This document shows positions 8,128 through 16,784 of a DNA stretch of 33,260 nt, piece by piece. Numbering within the stretch: the stretch's first letter is position 1; every line of letters starts with the position of its first letter. Source of the DNA: Anaerovibrio sp. (lineage in GTDB: Bacteria; Bacillota; Negativicutes; Selenomonadales; Selenomonadaceae); NCBI GenBank assembly GCA_017475925.1, contig JAFVER010000172.1:1-33260 (forward strand), given 5' to 3'. The notes beneath the pieces were generated by a model. That model was not told the DNA's origin. It saw only the letters and a program-made list of their open reading frames with translations, and made no database searches. Made by a program: the position numbers and the translations under genes.

Positions 8128-9072
8128 TCAATTAACAGCAGCAAGCTCTTCCTTTATCTGCTGGAAAATCTCCTCTACAGTCAAAATCTTATCTATTGTT
8201 GGCAAATACTCACCAGTAAACACAAGTCCTGTTTCCACATCACCCTGCTGAGCACGACTGAGAGCCCGGATAATGCAGAAATTATGCTTGCAGGCTTTAA
8301 GGCAGTTATCACACTGAGTTGGTGGAACAGGACCCTCCATAATCCTGGCGGCCCATGGGTTCTTAACTGCACGACCTGGCAGACCTACAGGACTATGGAT
8401 AACCACCACATCCTCTGGCTTTGCCTTCAGATAATAATTTTTCAGAGCTGGGGCACTGTTCGCCTCAACACTGGCGGCAAAGCGGGAGCCCATCTGGACA
8501 CCGCTTGCACCCATCTTTATAAAATCAGCTATATCCTGACCGTGGAGAACCCCACCTGCAGCTATAACAGGAATATCAACGGCAGCCACAATATCAGGAA
8601 TGATGTCCTTTATGGACTGATCAGTTCCCAAATGACCACCAGCCTCCTTACCCTCGACAACAATAGCTGCAGCACCAAGACGCTGAGAAATTTTCGCTAA
8701 TTTTACGGATGATACAATCGGAACAACCGGAGTACCGGACTCCTTGCCCAAGCCAAAAATATCACGGGAAAATCCCGCACCAGCGACTACCAAATCAATC
8801 CCTTCATCAATAGCCGTTGTTACGATTTCAGCAAATTTTTTTGCTGCAAACATTATATTAATGCCGATAATCCCCTTGGATAGGGCTCTAGCCATTCTGA
8901 TTTCATACCGAAGTTCATCATTTGTCATTCCAGAAGCAGCAATCAGTCCGATACCACCTTGGTTCGCAACAGCCGCTGCAAGCCTGCCAGTTGATAAACG
9001 GATTGCCATGCCGCCTTGAATGATTGGCATCTTCGCAATCTTATCACCAATCTTAAGCTCAGGAAGTTTCAA
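8128..9072 (-). CDS. FabX/UfaA-like FMN enoyl-ACP enzyme with a four-cysteine cluster (nitronate monooxygenase family)
   Basis: 314-aa TIM-barrel flavoprotein of the nitronate monooxygenase/FabK superfamily, paralogous to the FabK at 11197-12144. It keeps the family's MPIIQGGMA start, the AGGH motif with the likely catalytic His at 147, and the FMN phosphate region [11 protein letters not shown]. Unlike FabK it has a cysteine cluster C254-x2-C257-x3-C261-x4-C266 ([14 protein letters not shown]), suited to an iron-sulfur cluster. Known relatives with such a layout include Helicobacter FabX, a flavin/4Fe-4S decanoyl-ACP dehydrogenase-isomerase that makes unsaturated fatty acids, and Neisseria UfaA. 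Its place between acpP and fabF supports a role on acyl-ACP. The start is TTG at 9072 behind GGAGG; the ATG at 9090 overlaps poorly with that site. A plain second enoyl reductase remains possible. Confidence 0.8.
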   Translation of the reverse strand: MKLPELKIGDKIAKMPIIQGGMAIRLSTGRLAAAVANQGGIGLIAASGMTNDELRYEIRMARALSKGIIGINIMFAAKKFAEIVTTAIDEGIDLVVAGAGFSRDIFGLGKESGTPVVPIVSSVKLAKISQRLGAAAIVVEGKEAGGHLGTDQSIKDIIPDIVAAVDIPVIAAGGVLHGQDIADFIKMGASGVQMGSRFAASVEANSAPALKNYYLKAKPEDVVVIHSPVGLPGRAVKNPWAARIMEGPVPPTQCDNCLKACKHNFCIIRALSRAQQGDVETGLVFTGEYLPTIDKILTVEEIFQQIKEELAAVN

Positions 9073-9110
9073 AACTACTCCTCCATTCATGGGCGGTTCT
9101 CACCTTTTTT

Positions 9111-9141
9111 AGAAAATCCCGCGAATAAATTCACGGGACTT
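9111..9141 (-). terminator. Attenuator-like hairpin between acpP and the FabX-like gene
   Basis: On the minus strand TCCCGTGAA pairs with TTCGCGGGA (9 bp, one G-U) around TTTA, followed by TTTTCT. Partial termination here would leave acpP mRNA in excess over the downstream genes, as expected for an abundant carrier protein. Confidence 0.7.
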
Positions 9142-9166
9142 TCTTTAAAGGTAAGTCGCAAAAAGC

Positions 9167-9397
9167 TTATTTGTTCTGCTCAATGAAAGTTATAACATCC
9201 TGAACAGTCTTAATCTTTTCAGCTGCGCTATCTGGAATTTCGATACCAAACTCTTCCTCAAATGCCATGATGAGCTCAACGATATCAAGAGAATCTGCGC
9301 CCAAGTCATCAATAAAAGTGGACTCTACTGCAACATCGTCAGGATCAACACTTAACTGCTCAACTACGATATCTCTTACTTTATCAAAGGTTGCCAT
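9167..9397 (-). CDS. acpP: Acyl carrier protein
   Basis: 76-aa acidic four-helix carrier that holds growing acyl chains on 4'-phosphopantetheine. The attachment site is S36 in [11 protein letters not shown], and the rest ([15 protein letters not shown]..., [12 protein letters not shown]) is standard. The start is the ATG at 9397 behind GAGGAGGTG; an in-frame GTG upstream gives a 7-residue extension that would cover the ribosome site. It lies 39 bp after fabG and before the hairpin at 9111-9141. Confidence 0.98.
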   Translation of the reverse strand: MATFDKVRDIVVEQLSVDPDDVAVESTFIDDLGADSLDIVELIMAFEEEFGIEIPDSAAEKIKTVQDVITFIEQNK

Positions 9398-9436
9398 ACG
9401 TTTCACCTCCTCAACCAAGTTTCATATATATCTATA

Positions 9437-11123
<1,687 letters not shown>

Positions 11124-11196
11124 TTTAGTCTCCATTTTCTACCGACTTCATCTGCCATACTCCATGCAGAATCACCCGATATAATAAAAATTAGAA

Positions 11197-12144
11197 TTAT
11201 TTAAGAAAATCGTTTAATCGCTTTTGAACATCTGACAACCCGGAAACCAGCTCATCAATAATAACAGCAACTGGCTTGATTTCGTTAAACATACCGGAAA
11301 TCTGTCCAATCATAACTGAGCCATTTTCTACATCACCCTTATGAGTTGCCAAATTCAACCGGCCAGCACCAAACTTCTCCAATTCCTCTACACTGGCTTG
11401 TCTGGCCTCCATTTCCGCATATTCACGAGTCATTTTGTTACTGAGAACCCGTACAGGATGACCGGTGGAACGACCGGTAACCACTGTGGAGCGATCCTTT
11501 GCTTTCAAAACTAAATTTTTATAATTCTCATGAGCTATACACTCTTCGGAAACAACAAATCTTGAACCCATCTGCACACCGGAAGCCCCAAGGGAAATAG
11601 CCGCAGCAATTCCTCTGGAATCACCTATACCGCCGGCAGCAATTACCGGAACATTTACAGCATCCACCACCTGTGGAACCAGTGCCATGGTAGTGATATC
11701 CCCAATATGGCCGCCTGATTCTGTTCCCTCAGCAATAACTGCATCCACACCAGAACGAACCAGACGCTTGGCAAGAGCCACCGAAGCAACTACAGGAATA
11801 ACCTTGGTTCCCACTTCCTTAAGCGCTGGAAGATACTCAGCCGGATTGCCGGCACCTGTTGTCACAACTGCTACCCGTTCATCAACAACAACCTGCATAA
11901 CTTCCTTAACGAAGGGCGACATGAGCATTATATTAACACCAAAAGGCTTATCAGTCCACTTTTTGGCCTTCTGTATCTCTGCCCGTAAAATATCCGGAGG
12001 CATATGACCAGCACCGATAATGCCAAGACCACCTGCATTAGATACTGCTGAAGCCAGTTCTGCCGTACCTATCCAAGCCATACCACCCTGAAAAATAGGG
12101 TATTTAATGCCTAACAATTTATAAATGGGATTTTCCTCAAACAT
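11197..12144 (-). CDS. fabK: Enoyl-ACP reductase II (FMN, FabK type)
   Basis: 315-aa FMN- and NAD(P)H-dependent enoyl-ACP reductase, the FabI replacement of many Firmicutes. It shows YPIFQGGMAWIG at the start, the SGGH motif with H146, the FMN loop [12 protein letters not shown] and a FabK-type C-terminus (FGAGRLNLATHKGDVENGSVMIGQISG). It lacks the cysteine cluster of its paralogue at 8128. ATG behind AAGGAGG, one base after the fabH stop. Confidence 0.96.
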   Translation of the reverse strand: MFEENPIYKLLGIKYPIFQGGMAWIGTAELASAVSNAGGLGIIGAGHMPPDILRAEIQKAKKWTDKPFGVNIMLMSPFVKEVMQVVVDERVAVVTTGAGNPAEYLPALKEVGTKVIPVVASVALAKRLVRSGVDAVIAEGTESGGHIGDITTMALVPQVVDAVNVPVIAAGGIGDSRGIAAAISLGASGVQMGSRFVVSEECIAHENYKNLVLKAKDRSTVVTGRSTGHPVRVLSNKMTREYAEMEARQASVEELEKFGAGRLNLATHKGDVENGSVMIGQISGMFNEIKPVAVIIDELVSGLSDVQKRLNDFLK

Positions 12145-12145
12145 G

Positions 12146-13150
12146 TTAATCCTCCTTAGACCATCTGATGATACAAGATGCCCAGGTCAGGCCTGCGCCA
12201 AAACCAGACAGTGCTATTATATCGCCTTTTTTAAAGCGCTTCTCAGCAGCAGCCTCAGCCAATGCAATAGGTATACAGGCTGCTGACATATTTCCATACT
12301 TTTGAATATTAACAATAACCTTTTCCATAGGCATGGCAAGCCGTTTGGCTGCCGATTGAATGATGCGGATATTTGCCTGATGTGGTACCAGCCAATTAAT
12401 TTCTTCCTGTTTCATTCCAATTTTTTCAAGGGAATGCTTTACAGTGTTACCCATCGCCTTAACGGCAAATTTAAACACTTCTTTTCCATTCATATGAATG
12501 AGATTTAATCTCTTTTCAATGGATTCGTTGCTTACCGGCATCCTACTTCCACTTGAAGGAATTTGTATTGCATCGCCTCCAGAGCCATCACTGCCCAAAT
12601 CAAAGCTCAAAATACCATAGCCGTCCTCTACCTGACCCAATACAGCTGCCCCGGCACCATCGCCAAACAGCACACAGGTATTACGGTCTTCCCAGTTGAT
12701 GTACTTGGAAAGGGTTTCAGCTCCAATCACCAAGGCCTTCCTGTAGGCACCGCATTGAATGAACTGGGATGCCACTGTAATACCATAGGCAAAGCCGGAG
12801 CAGGCAGCTGACAAATCAAAGGCAGCAGCCCGTTTTGCACCTAACAGATCCTGAATAATACACGCAGTTGAAGGAATTATTCTGTCCGAGGTCAAGGTGG
12901 CTACAATTATTAAATCAAGTTCATCAGGAGATACCTTTGCATCCTTTAGGGCCATTTCTGCGGCCTTTAGGGCTAAATCCGATGTAGCCACATCATCAGC
13001 TGCAATACGACGCTCTTTAATTCCAGTTCGCTCAGTAATCCACTCATCACTTGTGTCAACAATTTTTTCCAAATCACTGTTGCTGAGTATTTTCTCTGGA
13101 AGATAATATCCTGTACCAAGTATTCCCGCATTAATTTGCTTCGCTGTCAT
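12146..13150 (-). CDS. fabH: Beta-ketoacyl-ACP synthase III
   Basis: 334-aa initiating condensing enzyme, joining an acyl-CoA primer to malonyl-ACP. The Cys-His-Asn triad is intact: C117 in LSAACSGFAYG, H257 in VPHQANIRI and N287 in YGNMSAA. GDGAGAAVL and SGFGAGLTWASCIIRW are also typical. The start overlaps the end of plsX by 20 bp, with the ribosome site GGAGGAG inside plsX, so the two are likely coupled. Confidence 0.97.
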   Translation of the reverse strand: MTAKQINAGILGTGYYLPEKILSNSDLEKIVDTSDEWITERTGIKERRIAADDVATSDLALKAAEMALKDAKVSPDELDLIIVATLTSDRIIPSTACIIQDLLGAKRAAAFDLSAACSGFAYGITVASQFIQCGAYRKALVIGAETLSKYINWEDRNTCVLFGDGAGAAVLGQVEDGYGILSFDLGSDGSGGDAIQIPSSGSRMPVSNESIEKRLNLIHMNGKEVFKFAVKAMGNTVKHSLEKIGMKQEEINWLVPHQANIRIIQSAAKRLAMPMEKVIVNIQKYGNMSAACIPIALAEAAAEKRFKKGDIIALSGFGAGLTWASCIIRWSKED

Positions 13151-14159
13151 TCTTGAGCATCTCCTCCTTTTCTATGCTATCCCTGATTCGCTCTACCACA
13201 TTACTTTTAACATATTCGTTTGCAACATTGATAGCACTACATATGGATTTTGCTGTAGATGAACCATGACAAATTATACAACAGCCATTTACACCAAGTA
13301 AAGGTGCACCGCCATATTCAGTAACATCCAGACGCTTACCAAGCTTTTTCAGAGCAGGCATAACCAGCAATGCCCCCAGCTTGGCAAAAATGCCTCCGCC
13401 CTTAATTGCATCCTTAATCAGCTTAAACAGGGTTATTGCTAAACCCTCCGCAAATTTTAACACAATATTACCAACAAATCCATCGCAAATTACAACATCT
13501 GCCATTCCAGTAGGAATATCACGGCCATCAACATTTCCAATAAAATTTATTGAGCTCATGCTTTTGAGCATAGGGTAAGTGGTCTGTACCTTTTTATTTC
13601 CCTTTGTTTCTTCCTCTCCCACATTCAGGAGGCCTACCTTTGGGTTTTCTATGCCATATACATATTGACTGTAAATAGACCCCATCAGCGCCATTTCGGT
13701 CAGGTCCTTTGGCTTACTGTCAACAATAGCACCGGAGTCCAGAAGCAACACCAATCCATCAGAGGTTGGCAAAGGGGTGGCAATAGATGGCCTGTCAACT
13801 CCGTTGATGGTTCTCAGCAGCAATTGCGCCGCTGCAGTAGCTGCTCCCGTACTGCCTGCTGACAGAACGCCATCACATTCCCCGGTTTTTACCATTTTGG
13901 TAGCCACAACTAAGCTGGCATCCCGTTTTTTACGTATGGCTTCAACAGGGTGCTCTCCCATCTCAATAACCTGAGTAGTATGCCGAATTTGTATATTTTT
14001 TAAATCCTGGGCGTTGTTGGCCTTCAGCTCATCCTCTATCTGCTCCTGATCACCCACCAGAACAATTTCACAATCATATTTTCTCGCGGCTTCAATTGCC
14101 CCTTTAACTATCTGCTTTGGTGCGTAATCACCGCCCATTGCATCAACTGCCAGCTTCAA
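13131..14159 (-). CDS. plsX: Phosphate acyltransferase PlsX
   Basis: 342-aa peripheral enzyme that turns acyl-ACP into acyl-phosphate for glycerolipid synthesis. Recognised by AVDAMGGDYAP, VLSAGSTGAATAAA, GLLNVGEEETKGN and GGAPLLGVNG. The start is TTG at 14159, 7 nt after AGGAGG; another TTG two codons upstream is too close to that site. It follows fapR by 11 bp, the classic fapR-plsX arrangement of the FapR regulon. Confidence 0.97.
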   Translation of the reverse strand: MKLAVDAMGGDYAPKQIVKGAIEAARKYDCEIVLVGDQEQIEDELKANNAQDLKNIQIRHTTQVIEMGEHPVEAIRKKRDASLVVATKMVKTGECDGVLSAGSTGAATAAAQLLLRTINGVDRPSIATPLPTSDGLVLLLDSGAIVDSKPKDLTEMALMGSIYSQYVYGIENPKVGLLNVGEEETKGNKKVQTTYPMLKSMSSINFIGNVDGRDIPTGMADVVICDGFVGNIVLKFAEGLAITLFKLIKDAIKGGGIFAKLGALLVMPALKKLGKRLDVTEYGGAPLLGVNGCCIICHGSSTAKSICSAINVANEYVKSNVVERIRDSIEKEEMLKNDSEAN

Positions 14160-14170
14160 TTTCAAGCCTC

Positions 14171-14734
14171 CTATTTGACGTCAGCCAACGAAACAACTAT
14201 AAATTTGGCTCTAAAAACTTCTTCACGGTCATTTCTGGTTTTTACCCACACAAAAAATTTATTGCACCGCTGGCGGATTACCTCAGCCTTGGCAACAAGC
14301 ATTTCCCCAACCTTTACCGGAACCTTGTATTTAATGTTTGCTACTCCGGTAACAGCCATAGGAGCATTAATCAAGGCCAGAGCCAGGGAATTTGCCTGGG
14401 AAAAAATATAATGTCCCTTAGCGATTTTGTTTTTTGCAAAAACCATGTCATCAGTAACCCTCAGCAAGGATACTCCGCTATGCCCTGGCTCAAGCTCAAT
14501 CAATTCGCCAACCAAATCATCTTTCTCAATAGTAGTAACCTTATCGTGGGCTTCCTCCGCCACCTTGCGTATTCGCTCACGTACCTCAGGAATACCAAGC
14601 TCTGCCCGATCCAGTCTTATTGTCTGTATGCTTACATTTAGCAGCTTAGATAACTCATCATCGGTCAGGAAAGGCTTCTCCTTGACATGATGCATTAGCT
14701 TTTCATGCCGTTCCTTTTTCTTTGTCCGCACCAT
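14171..14734 (-). CDS. fapR: FapR, malonyl-CoA-responsive repressor of lipid synthesis
   Basis: 187 aa, matching the usual length of Bacillus FapR. An N-terminal helix-turn-helix (about 24-52, DDELSKLLNVSIQTIRLDRAELGIPEVRERI) is followed by a hot-dog effector domain (about 95-185; GHSGVSLL, ALALINAPMAVTG, GEMLVAKAEVI). In known systems it represses fab and plsX genes and is released by malonyl-CoA. Start at the ATG at 14734 behind AAGGTGAT; the upstream in-frame extension is hydrophobic leader sequence. A promoter with a FapR-like palindrome just downstream of the -10 precedes it, so it should be self-regulated. Confidence 0.96.
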   Translation of the reverse strand: MVRTKKKERHEKLMHHVKEKPFLTDDELSKLLNVSIQTIRLDRAELGIPEVRERIRKVAEEAHDKVTTIEKDDLVGELIELEPGHSGVSLLRVTDDMVFAKNKIAKGHYIFSQANSLALALINAPMAVTGVANIKYKVPVKVGEMLVAKAEVIRQRCNKFFVWVKTRNDREEVFRAKFIVVSLADVK

Positions 14735-14817
14735 ATCTATCACCTTGCAGTAACACAACCATAATAACATAAAACAGCAGGTCTTTACAAATATCATAAA
14801 ACATTTCATCTTAAAAA

Positions 14818-14837
14818 TTAGTATCACCTGCTACTAA
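14818..14837 (-). promoter_or_regulatory. FapR-like operator of the fatty-acid operon
   Basis: TTAGTA-N8-TACTAA, a perfect inverted repeat, lies directly after the -10 of the fapR promoter, over the expected transcription start. The half-sites match the FapR box as I recall it from Bacillus; there the arms are closer (5-bp spacer from memory), so the spacing here is unusual. Confidence 0.7.
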
Positions 14838-14845
14838 CTTATATG

Positions 14846-14874
14846 ATTATATTCACTTTTAACTAAAAAGGCAA
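14846..14874 (-). promoter_or_regulatory. Promoter of the fapR-fab-rnc operon
   Basis: TTGCCT, a 17-bp spacer and a perfect TATAAT on the minus strand, about 110 bp upstream of the fapR start. The FapR-like operator covers the predicted start site. This is the only clear promoter ahead of the ten-gene run fapR to rnc. Confidence 0.75.
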
Positions 14875-14886
14875 GAAATTTTTTAC

Positions 14887-14978
14887 TATAGGGCATGTTG
14901 AGTAAATCCTTGGCGTCTGTTAGCAAAGGGTCAAGACCTGTGAAGATGGGCGGATGGAATTTAATCAACACACCCTAC
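14887..14978. mobile_element. MITE-like element with imperfect terminal inverted repeats
   Basis: Ends match as inverted repeats: left TAGGGCATGTTGAGTAAATCC, read inward, against right TAGGGTGTGTTGATTAAATTCC. The inside (about 45 bp) has no reading frame. It sits between the rpmF terminator and the fapR promoter, ending about 13 bp before the -35. No clear target duplication is visible, so it may be old, or may be a structured RNA element instead. Confidence 0.5.
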
Positions 14979-14981
14979 GCA

Positions 14982-15012
14982 TTAAAAATGAGCAGGCCAT
15001 AAAGCCTGCCCA
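14982..15012 (-). terminator. Terminator of the DUF177-rpmF operon
   Basis: On the minus strand GGGCAGGC pairs with GCCTGCTC (8 bp, one G-U) around TTTATG, followed by ATTTTTAAT, 13 bp after the rpmF stop. The G-U pair favours the minus strand. Confidence 0.85.
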
Positions 15013-15024
15013 CTCAGTAGTCTA

Positions 15025-15204
15025 TTATTCTGCTGCGGAAATTACTTCCCTGCCATCATAATAACCACATTCTGTGCAAACATGATGAGGCATTTTTGGT
15101 TCGTGACATTTTGGACACTCTACAAAACCAGGAACCTCTAACTTCCAGTTGGCACGACGGGAATCACGACGGGCCTTAGACATCTTACGCTTTGGTACTG
15201 CCAT
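15025..15204 (-). CDS. rpmF: 50S ribosomal protein L32
   Basis: 59-aa ribosomal protein too short to stand out as a long ORF. It begins MAVPKRKMSKARRDSRRAN and has a zinc-ribbon of the Cys4 type: CPKC (30-33) and CTEC (43-46). Start ATG behind AAGGAGGTG. It follows DUF177 by 42 bp, the standard DUF177-rpmF pairing, and ends before a strong terminator. Confidence 0.97.
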   Translation of the reverse strand: MAVPKRKMSKARRDSRRANWKLEVPGFVECPKCHEPKMPHHVCTECGYYDGREVISAAE

Positions 15205-15246
15205 TCAGGATACACCTCCTTAACGAAACAATCTCAAAATATAGAA

Positions 15247-15759
15247 TTATTTCTTAGTCAATAATTGCTGCAATGCCGCCAGTCTTGGGTCAATAACCGT
15301 ACGGTCACAGCCACAATCGCCATGATTGAGGTTTGCACCACATTTCAGGCACAGACCACGACAATCAGCGTTGCATATATTATTTAACGGCTGGTCAGAC
15401 AAAAGCACATCCCGTATCATCGGTGATATGTCTACCTGATCGCCATCAAAATAATTCACATCCAGGTCATCCTCCCTGTAACCACTCCCACGCTGCTGGT
15501 ACTCCTCATCAAACTCATGCACCTGCTGCTGTGAGGATTGCTCCAAACAACGGTCACATACAAAGGACTTAACACAGGAAATCTGCCCACTTATACGATA
15601 TCCTCTTCCAGTTGCTGAAAATTCTCCACGAACCTCAATACTGCCCTCAAAGGTATAATCCTCATGGACTGCCCCAAGCTCTTCTGCACTGACAGAAAAA
15701 AGAAAAGGAACCGCTAAACCAGGCTTCTTATCGGCTTCTTTTATATCAATTTTCATCAT
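15247..15759 (-). CDS. DUF177 (YceD) family protein, 23S rRNA accumulation-linked
   Basis: About 170 aa, nearly always next to rpmF; homologues in bacteria and plants are tied to 23S rRNA accumulation. The protein has the family's FVCDRCLE motif (CxxC) mid-way and a cysteine-rich C-terminus, CNADCRGLCLKCG...DCGC, that probably binds zinc. The start is one of two adjacent ATGs (15757-15759 or 15754-15756) after GAGGT; longer upstream frames lie across the promoter and can be excluded. It is transcribed from the consensus promoter at 15779-15807. Confidence 0.9.
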   Translation of the reverse strand: MMKIDIKEADKKPGLAVPFLFSVSAEELGAVHEDYTFEGSIEVRGEFSATGRGYRISGQISCVKSFVCDRCLEQSSQQQVHEFDEEYQQRGSGYREDDLDVNYFDGDQVDISPMIRDVLLSDQPLNNICNADCRGLCLKCGANLNHGDCGCDRTVIDPRLAALQQLLTKK

Positions 15760-15778
15760 ATAAATATCAACCTCATAT

Positions 15779-15807
15779 ATTATAGCCACAGCTATAGTGT
15801 TTGTCAA
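15779..15807 (-). promoter_or_regulatory. Consensus promoter of DUF177-rpmF
   Basis: TTGACA, 17 bp, TATAAT: a perfect sigma-70/sigma-A match. The expected start site falls at about 15772, inside the GAGGT ribosome site of DUF177, so the leader is only about 13-15 nt. Confidence 0.88.
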
Positions 15808-15899
15808 GAAAAATACCTTTACATTATTTCCCGTAGTTACATACCACAAACTACTATGGCACTTGTCCCCCACCTAAAAGGAGTGAGTCTTTGTACCAG

Positions 15900-16784
15900 T
15901 CAGTGCAAGGAAAAAGCCTTGACCAATGTATCAGCATTTTTTTCCATAAGCTTTATATAATCATCCTTTGCCGTTGGCAAAGCTTCACCTGTCACGCCTG
16001 GATTCAATTCATATATTTTCGCACCGGTTTCAGTGGAAATGGTATTGGCAGCCCCGGCCGAATACTGTGGCTCAGTAAAGATTGCTTTTATTCCAGAAGA
16101 GCGAATAATACCAATGGTTTCCTCCAGTTCCTTGGGGGTTGGCTCTGTGCCTGGCTCCCGGTCTATTACAGCGGCAATCTCCAGATTAAATTCCTTGGCA
16201 AAATATGGAAAAGCTTCATGGAAGGTAATAATTTTTCGGCCAGCATATCCATCCAGCTTTTCATGCATTCCCTTTTTCAGCTTTTCCAGCTTTTCAACAT
16301 AAACAGCACAGTTTTTTTCATACTGGCTGCTGTGCCCTGGGTCAATTTCTGAAAGCTGCTTTGCTATATTCTTCACCTGCAAAATTTCATTGCTGACACT
16401 TACCCATAGGTGAGGATTATCCGCCAATAGGGGAATATCCTTGGAGGCATCAATGAGCTTTAATTTTGGATGCTGCTTTAACACCTTATCCATAAAGCTT
16501 TCCATGCCGCCACCATTTATTACCATCACATCGGCTGTTTCAATCAGGCTCATATCCTTCGTGGTGAGCTGATAATCATGGAGACAACCGGTCTGTGGCG
16601 CAGTCATGTTTACCACCTTTACTCCATCAACACCATCAGTTATGTTGATGGTAGCTACATACATAGGATAAAAGCTTGTAATAACGGTTATCTCATTGCC
16701 TTGTTTATTGGCACCATTTTCATTGGCATAGCCGCAGGCAAAAACAATCATCAGACAAGCTAAAATTAACGCTATCCTTTTCAT
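15900..16784 (-). CDS. ZnuA-like zinc/manganese ABC transporter substrate-binding lipoprotein
   Basis: 294-aa cluster A-I metal-binding receptor (ZnuA/TroA/PsaA family). The N-terminus [17 protein letters not shown] gives a signal sequence with a lipobox-like end at C17, though F at -2 is atypical. Likely metal ligands are H69 (GCLHDYQL), H125 (NPHLWVS) and H189 (FHEAFPYF); FTEPQYS matches the ZnuA pattern. The acidic His-rich loop of many zinc-type members is absent, so zinc versus manganese is open. The ATG shares its A with the proS stop (TAATG), so translation is coupled to proS. No ABC permease or ATPase is adjacent, which is odd; they must be encoded elsewhere. Confidence 0.9.
   Translation of the reverse strand: MKRIALILACLMIVFACGYANENGANKQGNEITVITSFYPMYVATINITDGVDGVKVVNMTAPQTGCLHDYQLTTKDMSLIETADVMVINGGGMESFMDKVLKQHPKLKLIDASKDIPLLADNPHLWVSVSNEILQVKNIAKQLSEIDPGHSSQYEKNCAVYVEKLEKLKKGMHEKLDGYAGRKIITFHEAFPYFAKEFNLEIAAVIDREPGTEPTPKELEETIGIIRSSGIKAIFTEPQYSAGAANTISTETGAKIYELNPGVTGEALPTAKDDYIKLMEKNADTLVKAFSLH

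Noticed and set aside
15833-15854. GTAGTT/AACTAC hairpin after the ZnuA-like gene as a terminator
   Set aside because: Only six pairs and no U run; the stretch after it on the minus strand is GGGAAATAATG.
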